Shown piece after piece: positions 1 through 8,570 of a stretch of 64,000 bases of DNA. A program made the translations under genes and the position numbers. Source of the DNA: Pseudoalteromonas sp049257235 (GTDB lineage: Bacteria > Pseudomonadota > Gammaproteobacteria > Enterobacterales > Alteromonadaceae); contig NZ_JBMMUF010000003.1 of the NCBI RefSeq assembly GCF_049257235.1, positions 248,001 through 312,000 on the forward strand, in the 5' to 3' direction. How positions within the stretch are numbered: the stretch's first letter is position 1; every line of letters starts with the position of its first letter. The notes beneath the pieces are model-generated. The model did no database searches, was not told the DNA's origin, and saw only the letters and a list, made by a program, of their open reading frames with translations.

Positions 1-468
1 ATTAACAATTTCGCCCATTTCACTGCTATTGGCCATCGCATTAAAGGCAGTTGACGTGGCATCATCTACTTGTTGTTGCAGGTTTTCTCTCTCTTCCATA
101 AAGCTTTTTAAATGCAACAATTTTGCTTTTAATTCATCGTGACTGAACGGCTTTACTATGTAGTCTTCAGCGCCAACCGCATACCCTTCCATGCGCTCTT
201 CTACGGTTCCGCGAGCAGAGACAAACATAACCACTATCTCGCTGGTTTCGGGATTCGCTTTAAGCTGTCGGCAGACGTCGTAACCATTCATATCTGGCAT
301 ACTTACATCCAGCAAAATGACGTCTGGTTTAAACTCACCTACCACCGACAAACATGCAGGACCACTGTCAACCATCTTCAATTCAAACTCTTCGCCATCA
401 AGGATTTCCTCAATGATTTCTAAGTTGTATTCTTCATCATCAACAGCCAGTACTCTTTGTACCGTCAT
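1..468 (-). CDS. Response regulator, receiver domain (partial)
   Basis: The N-terminal 156 codons of a CheY-like response regulator are present; the rest lies beyond the left edge. The receiver has the acidic pair D10/D11, the phosphoacceptor D54 in 'LLDVSMPD', S84 of the conserved Thr/Ser position and K106 in 'KPF', so it should be phosphorylated. After the receiver a charged helix (residues about 115-145) runs into the missing output region, which is not a recognisable DNA-binding domain in what is visible. The ATG at 468 is followed directly by the usual beta-1 strand 'VLAVDDE'. It lies 55 bases downstream of the histidine kinase gene on the same strand, so it is probably that kinase's partner. 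Confidence 0.85.
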   Translation of the reverse strand, partial: MTVQRVLAVDDEEYNLEIIEEILDGEEFELKMVDSGPACLSVVGEFKPDVILLDVSMPDMNGYDVCRQLKANPETSEIVVMFVSARGTVEERMEGYAVGAEDYIVKPFSHDELKAKLLHLKSFMEERENLQQQVDDATSTAFNAMANSSEMGEIVN

Positions 469-523
469 GTGCACACCCTTCATACTTATTTATTAATTTA
501 ACTATAGTCAATTTTCGTCCATG

Positions 524-2494
524 TCATTGATTTTTAGCATCATCAACACACTGTTTTTGAGGTAACTGCATCTCTATTATGGTGCCGCCTTGTGGGTTTT
601 GCTTTGCACTAATGTGACCGCCATGCAACGCAACAAACTCCCTACACAGAGCAAGGCCTAAACCCGTTCCTCCGGCACCTCGGTCGGTATGACTACTTTG
701 CGAAAACTTATCAAACACATGCTCTAATTCCCCCTCTGGAATGCCAACTCCATTATCAATAACTTGCACCTTAAGGTGTTCATCACTGAGCTCTAACGCA
801 ACGGTAATTGCACTCCCTGGGGGACTGAACTTAAGCGCGTTACCCAATAGGTTTGTCATGATTTGCGTGACTTGGGCAACATCACACTCAATCTCAGGAA
901 CCACTTCGGCACAACTCACTTCTAATTTTATGTCTTTTTCAATGGCCGTGCCGGAAACATCATTAATACTAGACTCCACCAGCTGTAGGACATTGGTTTT
1001 ATGTGGCGAAAAAGGAAATTTACCGACATCCAACTTGGATAAATCTAATAGGTTATTAAGTAAGGATAGCAATCGAGTGCCACTCGATTGAATACGACTT
1101 AGGTATTTGCTGAGCTTATCAATGGGTGCTTCGCCCTGTTCAAGCTTGTCCAGCCCGAATCGAGAAAAGCTGAGAATGGAGTGCATGGGAGTGCGCAATT
1201 CATGGGACATATTAGCCAAAAATTCGGACTTACTCTTATTTGCAGCCTCAGCAGCATCTTTTGCTTGTTCAAGCTCTTTTGTGCGCTCTTTCACCCGCTC
1301 CTCTAATTCTGAGCGCGCTTCTTCTAGCACTGCCTGCTTTTCTTTAAGCACGGTAATGTTTTTCAAAATAACGGCATACGCCACAGAACCGTGATAATCA
1401 ACTTCACTGAAAGACGCCACCATAGCAATTTGGCCCTGTTGCGCCGTGTGCACTTCAAGCTCACAACTGTGATAATTCAAACTTGCTCGAGTGGCAATCG
1501 TATTCGTTAACTCATCTTTGGATTGCGGGCTTAAAAAGTTGAATATCGAAATGCCGTTGACGTCTTTCGCCTCGATATTCAGTAACTGCAAAGCTGCATC
1601 ATTGGCGTCGATAATAGACCCATTGCGACCAAAAATAATGACCGCATCGGGCGTATTTCGAAATATCACGCGCAGCAAACTGTCTTTTTCTATCAGCGCG
1701 TCCACAGTGTCTTGCAGGCGCTCAACAAGCTGCGCATTGTGCCGCTTTAGCAGCTCTGTTTGCCATAATTTGTGCACGGCTTGAAGTAACATATTATGAT
1801 CAGCAGGCAGCTCTATAACGCTTTCTATACCGATGCGTATCGCCTCTAACAACTCTGATTTTTGGCTGTCTTTGGCTAACAAAATACACCGACAGTGAGG
1901 GCGAAGACGACGTAACTGCTGGAAAATATCGCTACCACTGTCTTCGTTGACACAATAATACGTAATTAAAATATCGACTTGCTGCTTAGGGTCGATGGAT
2001 AACACTTCAACCATTGAGTGGGCACGAATCACTTTGATATGCGCCCCCTCTAACCAATCTTTTATGCTATCACTGGCATCCACATCACCTGCAAGCACCA
2101 CAGTGGGTAACGAAATCGACTGAGGCCCATCAATTTCTAGAGCACTCTCAAAAAGCGAGCTTATTTCTTTATTTTCAAAGAATGGGTAAATAACTTGAGC
2201 ATTGAAGAATAGCTTATTTAGCTCAGAAAAGTTCTTAAATACATCACCTTGATCGGCTTTTGGTGCAAGCAAAGCTAAATTCGCACCATCTAATTCAACC
2301 TTTAACTGCTGCGCTATTTGTAAAGGGATACCATGGGCAAGGATATACATATCCGCAAACCCCAGCTCAATAGGCTCAGGCAATTGTGAGAAATGCGTCA
2401 ACTTCACATCACATTCAAGCAGCTCTAGCAGTACCTTGACGCGCATAGCTAGAATGCTATTAGCGTCAATAATGATTACTTGTCGTTTGTTCAT
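524..2494 (-). CDS. PAS-domain sensor histidine kinase with two degenerate receiver domains
   Basis: This 656-residue protein has no transmembrane segment and should be cytoplasmic. From the N-terminus I see a receiver-like fold (about 1-120), a second one (about 128-245), a PAS domain (about 270-385), a coiled coil, a HisKA dimerisation domain with H431 in 'SHELRTP', and a HATPase domain with an N box near 540 and the G1 motif 'DNGVGIP'. Neither receiver keeps a phosphoacceptor Asp (the positions read 'ADMYILAHG' and 'DILITYYC') and the second lacks the late Lys, so both are probably protein-binding modules. It lies between a chemoreceptor gene and a response regulator gene on the same strand and likely signals to the latter. 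The stimulus is unknown. Confidence 0.85.
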   Translation of the reverse strand: MNKRQVIIIDANSILAMRVKVLLELLECDVKLTHFSQLPEPIELGFADMYILAHGIPLQIAQQLKVELDGANLALLAPKADQGDVFKNFSELNKLFFNAQVIYPFFENKEISSLFESALEIDGPQSISLPTVVLAGDVDASDSIKDWLEGAHIKVIRAHSMVEVLSIDPKQQVDILITYYCVNEDSGSDIFQQLRRLRPHCRCILLAKDSQKSELLEAIRIGIESVIELPADHNMLLQAVHKLWQTELLKRHNAQLVERLQDTVDALIEKDSLLRVIFRNTPDAVIIFGRNGSIIDANDAALQLLNIEAKDVNGISIFNFLSPQSKDELTNTIATRASLNYHSCELEVHTAQQGQIAMVASFSEVDYHGSVAYAVILKNITVLKEKQAVLEEARSELEERVKERTKELEQAKDAAEAANKSKSEFLANMSHELRTPMHSILSFSRFGLDKLEQGEAPIDKLSKYLSRIQSSGTRLLSLLNNLLDLSKLDVGKFPFSPHKTNVLQLVESSINDVSGTAIEKDIKLEVSCAEVVPEIECDVAQVTQIMTNLLGNALKFSPPGSAITVALELSDEHLKVQVIDNGVGIPEGELEHVFDKFSQSSHTDRGAGGTGLGLALCREFVALHGGHISAKQNPQGGTIIEMQLPQKQCVDDAKNQ

Positions 2495-2539
2495 AATAAC
2501 CTAGTCGTTCCTGATAAACTTCTTACGCTATTGTTATTA

Positions 2540-4654
2540 TTACGTTTTAAGCTTACTTAATTGCGCATCTTGCTCTTGAACCAATTCGATCAACTCCCTC
2601 GAACCTGAACCAGTCTGCTGCGCCAAATCAGCAAGGTGCGACGCTGCATCTGAGATCATTGTCAGGTTGCGATTAATTTCTTCGGTCACAGAGCTTTGCT
2701 CCTCTGCCGCCGTTGCGATGTGCGTTACTTGATTGGTTATTTCATTCACCTTACCAACCACTTCATGCAGTGCTTCAAAAGCACTTGAAGTTTGTGCTAC
2801 TGCTTCACCAGCGCGAGACACCCCCTGTTCGATGATCCCCGAGGCACTTGCAACTTCTTGTTGCAATCGCGTGATCAAAGCACTGATATCATCCGTAGAT
2901 GCTCGGGTTTTGGAAGCAAGAGCGCGTACTTCGTCAGCAACCACAGCAAAGCCTCGACCTTGCTCTCCCGCGCGTGCTGCCTCAATGGCAGCATTAAGAG
3001 CGAGTAAATTGGTTTGTTCCGCGATAGTTCGTATCACATCCAGAATCTGATTAATGTCATTACTACGTGAAGCAACCTTTTCAACGGCTTCATTCGCATC
3101 GTTAATTTCAGTGGACATGGTTTGCACTTGGTCCACCGCTTGCGACAAACTCTGCTCACTGTGTTTCACCAGTTCATTAATTTCTTCGGCTTGCACAGCA
3201 GATTGTTCAGACGCTCTAGCTACCTCGAGCGCAGTTGAGCTCATTTCATTCATTGCCGTGACCACACTTTCGATTTCACTGAACTGACGTTCAACATTTT
3301 CTTGAGTGTGCACAGCTACTTCAGAAGCACTGTTAGCTTGCTCCATAGTTTGTGCCGACAACGCTTTTAGCTGCGCAATTAACGCTCGTAACTTATTGAT
3401 AAAGGCATTAAAGCCATTGCCCAGAGCAATGAGCTCCGCGTGCGTGTCAACATGAAGGGTTTGTGTCAAATCCCCCTCAGCACTGGCTAGGTTTTCCATT
3501 CTCAGCCTAATTTGGTCAATGGGTTTAACTATGGTACGAGTTAGCAAGTACATCATTGCCATTGCTCCAACAAGCACAACCGCTGCTACTGTAATGAGAA
3601 CAACTTTCAGAGCATTGGCGTTATCAACCAGATCATTATTCAGCTGAGTGGCTCCGGCCATAGCCAAACCTGCAGGCACCTCCATCACCAACTTCCAAGT
3701 GGAAGACGCAAGCTTCACGTTCAATGGGTAACTCACAATAAAGTGGCCATTTGATTGACTCACACTTGCTTGTTGCGCGTTGTTGATAGCCTCCAATACA
3801 TCTGAATCCACAACGTCAGCAATAGGCTTGCCCAATTGCTCCTTATAATGACTACTACCAACAATTAAGCCGCGGGTACTTATTAGCGATACTTTTGCAT
3901 TGCCTTGATACAAGCCAGCCGAAAGTTCCTCAGTCACTTTTTGAAAAATAGGAAGGTTAAGATCAATACCTGCTACACCGATAAACTGTCCTTGCGACAA
4001 TATAGGTGCAGTCAAAGAAGTCATCATTTCTGAGTTGCCCGGCGATATCTCGTAAAGATAGGGCTCCATCAAACACGGAGTGCGTGTGTCTTTGGCACAC
4101 AAGTACCACTCTGCCTCACGTATTCCCATCTCATTTTTTGTGTCTGCGTACTTCTCTTGTGCATCTTCCACAATTTGTTGCTCAACACTGCCATCAGCAT
4201 TACGAACCATATAGATTTCCAGCGATCCATGCCCTGGCACTGAGTGTTTATAACCACTCAGAAACTCTTGATCCGCGCCATCGTAGGCGTTGTCTTCAAA
4301 TTGAGAATAGATAGACGAAACAATGGTATTTTTGCTCAATACGGCACGATTTATTGCTTCTATATCATCTCGTGCGAGCGGGTTACTTTTTGTTTGCCCT
4401 AAGATGCCAGACATACTGTACGGAATGCGATATGCCTCATTGATAAGGCCTAGAATTTTTTCACCATCCAATCCTGCTTTAGCAAGAAGCTTCTGCTCAA
4501 CTTCTGTAGTGATTAGGGCATTTGCCTGATCAATCGCCTCCTCATTACTTGCTTGTAACTGCCACCACAAAATTCCAATGAGTAAAGTCACCACAAGAAC
4601 CATTGCGCCAAAACTTGCCGCAAGTAACTTTTTCGCTAATGCCTGATCGCGCAT
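2540..4654 (-). CDS. Methyl-accepting chemotaxis protein with periplasmic dCache-type sensor
   Basis: This 704-residue chemoreceptor has a first membrane helix at about 10-32, a periplasmic sensor of about 310 residues that looks like a double Cache domain (the second strand set reads 'GVAGIDLNL'), a second membrane helix at about 350-372, a HAMP domain, and a long coiled-coil signalling domain. The hairpin tip is classical, with 'EQTNLLALNAAIEAARAGE' from about residue 545. No C-terminal receptor-tethering pentapeptide is present. It senses an extracellular small molecule and would control CheA through CheW, but no che genes are in the window. It is the first gene of a three-gene signalling cluster with the kinase and regulator. 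Ligand unknown. Confidence 0.9.
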   Translation of the reverse strand: MRDQALAKKLLAASFGAMVLVVTLLIGILWWQLQASNEEAIDQANALITTEVEQKLLAKAGLDGEKILGLINEAYRIPYSMSGILGQTKSNPLARDDIEAINRAVLSKNTIVSSIYSQFEDNAYDGADQEFLSGYKHSVPGHGSLEIYMVRNADGSVEQQIVEDAQEKYADTKNEMGIREAEWYLCAKDTRTPCLMEPYLYEISPGNSEMMTSLTAPILSQGQFIGVAGIDLNLPIFQKVTEELSAGLYQGNAKVSLISTRGLIVGSSHYKEQLGKPIADVVDSDVLEAINNAQQASVSQSNGHFIVSYPLNVKLASSTWKLVMEVPAGLAMAGATQLNNDLVDNANALKVVLITVAAVVLVGAMAMMYLLTRTIVKPIDQIRLRMENLASAEGDLTQTLHVDTHAELIALGNGFNAFINKLRALIAQLKALSAQTMEQANSASEVAVHTQENVERQFSEIESVVTAMNEMSSTALEVARASEQSAVQAEEINELVKHSEQSLSQAVDQVQTMSTEINDANEAVEKVASRSNDINQILDVIRTIAEQTNLLALNAAIEAARAGEQGRGFAVVADEVRALASKTRASTDDISALITRLQQEVASASGIIEQGVSRAGEAVAQTSSAFEALHEVVGKVNEITNQVTHIATAAEEQSSVTEEINRNLTMISDAASHLADLAQQTGSGSRELIELVQEQDAQLSKLKT

Positions 4655-4794
4655 TTCCCCAAACCTTGAAAATGAATATTTAGATAAAGCTTAGCTTAGC
4701 GGTACGAAATAGGTAGAAAAATAACCAAATCAGTGGATTGAATGAAAAAAGTTCGATGATTTCGGGTAAAGATGAGAAGGTGAACAAGAGAGTT

Positions 4795-4870
4795 TGGAGC
4801 GGCACACGAGGTTCGAACTCGTGACCTCAACCTTGGCAAGGTTGCGCTCTACCAGCTGAGCTAGTGCCGC
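4795..4870 (-). tRNA. tRNA-Gly (anticodon GCC)
   Basis: The minus strand folds into a complete 76-base cloverleaf with the CCA end encoded. The acceptor stem is GCGGCAC/GTGCCGC, the discriminator is T, the D arm is GCTC/GAGC, and the anticodon stem CAACC/GGTTG encloses the loop TTGCCAA with anticodon GCC. The T arm is ACGAG-TTCGAAC-CTCGT. It is identical to the second copy at 5004-5079 and is the promoter-distal gene of the array. Confidence 0.97.
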
Positions 4871-4951
4871 TTCATAGATTGCTCTTTGTTTTATCGCTGG
4901 TCGCAACCTTTGGGTTGCGGCTTTGCAATTTAGCAGCTGAGCTAGTGCCGC
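4871..4951 (-). repeat. Decayed tRNA-Gly-like repeat unit 1
   Basis: On the minus strand the unit keeps the first 18 bases of tRNA-Gly (acceptor 5' half and start of the D arm, ending CAGCTG). The D loop is then altered and a hairpin CGCAACC-4 nt-GGTTGCG stands where the anticodon arm should be, with the 7-base loop shortened to 4. The T arm and acceptor 3' half are missing. The tail is the AT-rich spacer that precedes every tRNA 5' end here. It lies between the two intact tRNAs and cannot make a functional tRNA. Confidence 0.85.
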
Positions 4952-5003
4952 TTCATAGATTGCTCTGAATAAAATTCAAACGCGAGCATGGTGTTTGAAA
5001 GTT

Positions 5004-5079
5004 TGGAGCGGCACACGAGGTTCGAACTCGTGACCTCAACCTTGGCAAGGTTGCGCTCTACCAGCTGAGCTAGTGCCGC
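5004..5079 (-). tRNA. tRNA-Gly (anticodon GCC)
   Basis: This is the second complete copy, identical in all 76 bases to that at 4795-4870: 7-bp acceptor stem, D, anticodon (GCC) and T arms, T discriminator and encoded CCA. It lies between decayed units 1 and 2 and is the promoter-proximal intact gene. The spacer after its 3' end (4952-5003) is unique except for its last 15 bases, which match the repeat tail. Confidence 0.97.
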
Positions 5080-5159
5080 TTCATAGATGCTCTTTGTTTT
5101 ATCGCGGGTCGCAACCTTGAGGTTGCGGCTTCGCAATTTAGCAGCTGAGCTAGTGCTGC
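5080..5159 (-). repeat. Decayed tRNA-Gly-like repeat unit 2
   Basis: This 80-base unit is nearly identical to units 1 and 3: tRNA-Gly 5' end with one change in the acceptor strand (GCAGCAC instead of GCGGCAC), altered D loop, shortened anticodon-arm hairpin with loop TCAA, no T arm, and the same AT-rich tail lacking one base. It is transcribed upstream of the intact tRNA at 5004-5079. Confidence 0.85.
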
Positions 5160-5240
5160 TTCATAGATTGCTCTTTGTTTTATCGCTGGTCGCAACCTTG
5201 AGGTTGCGGCTTCGCAATTTAGCAGCTGAGCTAGTGCCGC
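5160..5240 (-). repeat. Decayed tRNA-Gly-like repeat unit 3
   Basis: This 81-base unit is closest to the promoter. It matches unit 2 almost base for base but keeps the intact acceptor strand GCGGCAC. The shared defects of units 1-3 show that one decayed copy was duplicated after it lost function, rather than three tRNAs decaying separately. Confidence 0.85.
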
Positions 5241-5293
5241 TTCATATACTGCTTAGAATTCACGCGTTATGCGTTCGTCTTAAGCGGGGCAGG

Positions 5294-5321
5294 ATTCTAC
5301 AATATTGCCCCTTCTTTGCAA
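5294..5321 (-). promoter_or_regulatory. Promoter of the tRNA-Gly array
   Basis: On the minus strand a -35 TTGCAA (5316-5321) and a -10 TAGAAT (5294-5299) are separated by 16 bases. They are followed by the GC-rich stretch CCTGCCCCGC, the kind of discriminator seen at stringently controlled stable-RNA promoters. It points into decayed unit 3 and then the tRNAs. Growth-rate control is an inference from the discriminator. Confidence 0.7.
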
Positions 5322-5340
5322 GCCCTTTTTGTGGATTTTT

Positions 5341-5886
5341 TTAAATTTTAAAGATTTCTGTACGATAAACCTGCAATTCCATAATCGAATCCTTAATATC
5401 ATCCAATGCTAGGTGTGAGCCTTGCTTTTTTACTTTAGCTAAAACTTCTGGCTGCCAGCGACGTGCAAGCTCTTTAATCGTACTGACATCGATGCTGCGA
5501 TAATGGAAGTAGTTATCAAGCTCAGGCATATAACGAACCAAAAAGCGGCGATCTTGGCCAATTGAATTGCCACACAAAGGTGACACACCTTTAGGCACCC
5601 ACTGTTCTAGAAATGCTAACGTTTCTTCCATTGCCTGCTGCTCACTGACTTGACTTGCCTTAACACGATCAGTCAGCCCAGATTTACCGTGTTGATTAGT
5701 GCACCACTCATCCATACCATCAAGTAATTCATCACTTTGGTGAATCGCGATAACAGGTCCCTGTGCTAGGATGTTCAAGTCGCTGTCGGTCACAATTGTG
5801 GCTATTTCCAAAATCCGATCATGTTCAGGCTCCAAGCCAGTCATTTCTAAATCTAACCACACTAAATTTTTATCATTCACCGCCAT
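5341..5886 (-). CDS. orn: Oligoribonuclease
   Basis: This is a 181-residue DEDDh 3'-5' exonuclease, the essential cytoplasmic enzyme that degrades 2-5-nucleotide RNAs, including linear pGpG from cyclic-di-GMP breakdown. The length equals the E. coli enzyme. D12 and E14 in 'WLDLEMTGLEP' are the first metal ligands, and 'GSHLALDDIKDS' near the C-terminus carries the general-base His and the last Asp. It is divergent from rsgA, the usual gammaproteobacterial arrangement, with about 120 bases between the two starts for both promoters. Confidence 0.97.
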   Translation of the reverse strand: MAVNDKNLVWLDLEMTGLEPEHDRILEIATIVTDSDLNILAQGPVIAIHQSDELLDGMDEWCTNQHGKSGLTDRVKASQVSEQQAMEETLAFLEQWVPKGVSPLCGNSIGQDRRFLVRYMPELDNYFHYRSIDVSTIKELARRWQPEVLAKVKKQGSHLALDDIKDSIMELQVYRTEIFKI

Positions 5887-6004
5887 ATCAACCCCAACCC
5901 TGCTTTACTTTCGGTTTAATGCAATAAGTTATATCATATTAGCTTAACTCATAGACCTAAAGCCTTTTTTAGAGAGCTTTAACCCAGCTAAATATAGAGA
6001 CCGC

Positions 6005-7063
6005 GTGGCAAAGAAGACAAAACTTTCCAAAGGCCAAGCTCGACGCATTCGAGCTAATCATCAAAAGCGCTTGCAACGTGCTAAAGAAAATACTGCCGAC
6101 ACGACCCAAGTCGAATTTGATTCCGATAATTTAGGTAATCAAGAACCCGGAATAGTCGTCAGCAGGTTTGGTCAACATGCCGATATAGAAACGCCGGATG
6201 GCGAGGTATTGCGCTGCAATATCCGCCGTACAGTAGGTAGTTTGGTATGTGGTGATGAGGTACTTTTTCGCCGAGCCAATGTCAGTGAAGGGGACATTGC
6301 AGGAGTCGTTGAGTTGGTTGAAGAGCGTCGCTCACAACTTACACGCCCTGATTTTTATGATGGCGTTAAAGTAGTCGCCGCGAATATCGACCAAATATTA
6401 ATGGTTTCAGCGGTGGTGCCTGAATTCAGCACACAAATTATCGATCGCTACATTGTCGCCTGCGAAGACATGGGCATTGCTCCGGTGCTGATCTTGAACA
6501 AAGTCGACATGCTTGATGACGAAGACCGCGATATTTTCATAGAGGTCCTTGGTGAATACCATGCGCTGGGATATGACATTCATTTAGTCAGCAGCCACTC
6601 TGGTGAAGGCATGGATAACCTAAAACAAAAGCTGGTTGCTAAAAACAGTATCTTCGTTGGTCAAAGCGGCGTAGGCAAATCGAGCCTAGTCAATACACTG
6701 CTACCGAATGCAGAAATCTTAACTCAAGAGGTCTCGTCAAACAGCGGGCTAGGACAACATACCACCACCGTATCACGGCTTCATCACTTACCAAGTGGCG
6801 GTAACTTAATTGACTCTCCGGGTATTAGAGAGTTTGGATTATGGCATCTTGAACCAGAGCGCGTTGCATGGTGCTTTAAAGAGTTCCGCCAATTTTTAGG
6901 TGGCTGCAAATTTAGAGACTGCAAACACCTTGATGATCCAGGCTGTTTACTGCGTGAAGCAGTAGAGAACGGTGATATTGCAGAGTTTCGATTCGATAAT
7001 TATCACCGCATCATCGAGTCCATGGCCGATGGCCGTGCAGGTGCTCGTAATCCAAGAGTGTAA
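6005..7063 (+). CDS. rsgA: Ribosome small-subunit biogenesis GTPase RsgA
   Basis: This 352-residue circularly permuted GTPase checks late 30S subunit maturation. An N-terminal basic tail and OB fold come first. The G motifs follow in permuted order: NKVD (165-168), the P loop 'GQSGVGKSS' (219-227) and 'DSPG' (270-273). A C-terminal zinc knuckle uses C301, C306, H308 and C314. The start is a GTG that opens the conserved 'AKKTKLSKGQ' tail; no upstream ATG is in frame. psd follows on the same strand after 73 bases, the classical rsgA-psd pair. Confidence 0.96.
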   Translation: MAKKTKLSKGQARRIRANHQKRLQRAKENTADTTQVEFDSDNLGNQEPGIVVSRFGQHADIETPDGEVLRCNIRRTVGSLVCGDEVLFRRANVSEGDIAGVVELVEERRSQLTRPDFYDGVKVVAANIDQILMVSAVVPEFSTQIIDRYIVACEDMGIAPVLILNKVDMLDDEDRDIFIEVLGEYHALGYDIHLVSSHSGEGMDNLKQKLVAKNSIFVGQSGVGKSSLVNTLLPNAEILTQEVSSNSGLGQHTTTVSRLHHLPSGGNLIDSPGIREFGLWHLEPERVAWCFKEFRQFLGGCKFRDCKHLDDPGCLLREAVENGDIAEFRFDNYHRIIESMADGRAGARNPRV

Positions 7064-7136
7064 TGCCTCGCTCAACAGCGTAGCTATCGATCTTACCTCC
7101 TGATAAAATTAGTAAAAATATTTTGAGAATGACACA

Positions 7137-8003
7137 GTGAACTTAGATAAAGTAAAGATTGCGTTTCAATATGCGTTGCCAAAACACGGTATTTCTCGCC
7201 TAGTAGGCAAACTTGCTGCAGCAAAAGCAGGCAAGCTCACAACTGCGCTTATAAAGCTATTTATTAAGCAATATAAGATTGATATGAGCGAAGCGCTGCA
7301 CGAAGCGCCAGAGCATTATCAAACGTTCAATGAGTTTTTCACTCGTCCTCTAAAACCAGGAATTCGCCCACTGGCTGAAGATGAAAATATTGTTGCTCAT
7401 CCCGTTGATGGCGCAATTAGCCAATTAGGCGACATCGTTGATGGCCAGCTTGTGCAAGCAAAAGGTCACTATTACAGCTTGGAGGCATTGCTTGGTGGTA
7501 AAGCCGAGGACGCAGAACCTTTCCTCGGTGGTAAATTCGCCACAATTTATTTAGCGCCAAAAGATTATCACCGTATTCACATGCCTGTAGATGGTACGCT
7601 CAAACGCATGATTTACGTGCCCGGTGACTTATTTTCAGTGAACCCGCTGACAGCACAAAATGTCCCCAACCTGTTCGCCCGCAATGAGCGCGTGGTCGCT
7701 ATTTTTGACACACAAATGGGCCCATTAGCTATGGTTCTGGTAGGGGCAACGATTGTCGCCAGCATTGAAACCATTTGGGCCGGTACCGTGACACCACCTG
7801 CTGGTAAAGATGTATTTAGTTGGAACTACCCTGACTCTGGCGATAAAGCAATCCACCTCAAAAAAGGTGAAGAAATGGGTCGCTTTAAACTTGGATCAAC
7901 GGTGGTGCTTGCATGGGGCGCTGATCAGGCTGACTTCCTTGAAACACAAGTGCCAGAAAAAGTAACACGTATGGGCACACCATTCGCTAAAAAAACGAAA
8001 TAG
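7137..8003 (+). CDS. psd: Phosphatidylserine decarboxylase proenzyme
   Basis: This inner-membrane enzyme makes phosphatidylethanolamine from phosphatidylserine. At 288 residues it is of normal length. The self-cleavage site LGST lies at 252-255, so cleavage before S254 gives the large beta chain and the small pyruvoyl alpha chain. D91 in 'VDGAIS' and the His pair in 'YHRIHMP' complete the maturation triad. Translation appears to begin at a GTG, giving the family start 'NLDKVKIAFQYALPKH'. It follows rsgA on the same strand and ends 2 bases from the convergent acetyltransferase gene. Confidence 0.96.
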   Translation: MNLDKVKIAFQYALPKHGISRLVGKLAAAKAGKLTTALIKLFIKQYKIDMSEALHEAPEHYQTFNEFFTRPLKPGIRPLAEDENIVAHPVDGAISQLGDIVDGQLVQAKGHYYSLEALLGGKAEDAEPFLGGKFATIYLAPKDYHRIHMPVDGTLKRMIYVPGDLFSVNPLTAQNVPNLFARNERVVAIFDTQMGPLAMVLVGATIVASIETIWAGTVTPPAGKDVFSWNYPDSGDKAIHLKKGEEMGRFKLGSTVVLAWGADQADFLETQVPEKVTRMGTPFAKKTK

Positions 8004-8005
8004 GC

Positions 8006-8491
8006 TCAGCCCAAAGATTTACCGAGGATGGTTAAGCTATAATGCTTGCCATCCATTATCGCCACGTTCGGCAATTCTCCCCAGCGCACAAACCCACCTC
8101 GCTCAAACAATTTCATACTCGGAGTGTTGTGACTAAAGATAAACGCTAATAAAGTAGATATATTGAGTGCTTGTGCTTGCTCCTGAGCAAACTGCAAACA
8201 TAACTTACCCAGCCCTCTGCCGCGTACCGACTCACACAAGTAAATCGCTATTTCTACCGTCTGATCATAAGCAGGACGACCATAGAAAGACTTAAAACTA
8301 AGCCAGCCAACAATCTTTCCTTGTTCTTTGTAAACATAAATTGGACGCGCAGGTGAATGACTTAAAAACCATTCGCGACGAGACTCAACACTCACCGGAT
8401 CAGTGTCTGCTGTTACCATACGCCCAGCAATAGTTTGGTTGTAAATGGCAACAATGCTGGGTAAATCATCTAAGCAGGCTTTTTCGAACAT
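8006..8491 (-). CDS. GNAT-family N-acetyltransferase (MnaT/PAT-like)
   Basis: This is a single GNAT domain of 161 residues. The acetyl-CoA loop is 'RGRGLGKLC', and the N-terminal 'IVAIYNQTI' and middle 'RREWFLSH' segments resemble the phosphinothricin/methionine-sulfone acetyltransferase branch. It probably acetylates the alpha-amine of an amino acid or analogue in the cytoplasm; the substrate cannot be read from the sequence. It converges on psd and is divergent from the glutathione peroxidase gene. Confidence 0.8.
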   Translation of the reverse strand: MFEKACLDDLPSIVAIYNQTIAGRMVTADTDPVSVESRREWFLSHSPARPIYVYKEQGKIVGWLSFKSFYGRPAYDQTVEIAIYLCESVRGRGLGKLCLQFAQEQAQALNISTLLAFIFSHNTPSMKLFERGGFVRWGELPNVAIMDGKHYSLTILGKSLG

Positions 8492-8570
8492 ATCTGGCTA
8501 AAATACACGTTGATCACTTGAGGTGATAATAACGTAATGATCACACAACACAATTAAATTGAGAGTAACT

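Noticed and set aside
4795..5240. Repeats considered as a CRISPR array
   Set aside because: The units are 80 bases long, contain tRNA sequence, have no unique spacers of equal size, and no cas genes are present.
4942..5344. Open frames on both strands of the tRNA-Gly array (for example 4942-5136 minus, 5087-5344 plus)
   Set aside because: They consist of the tRNA and tRNA-like repeats read as protein, giving repetitive Leu/Arg-rich peptides without ribosome-binding sites.
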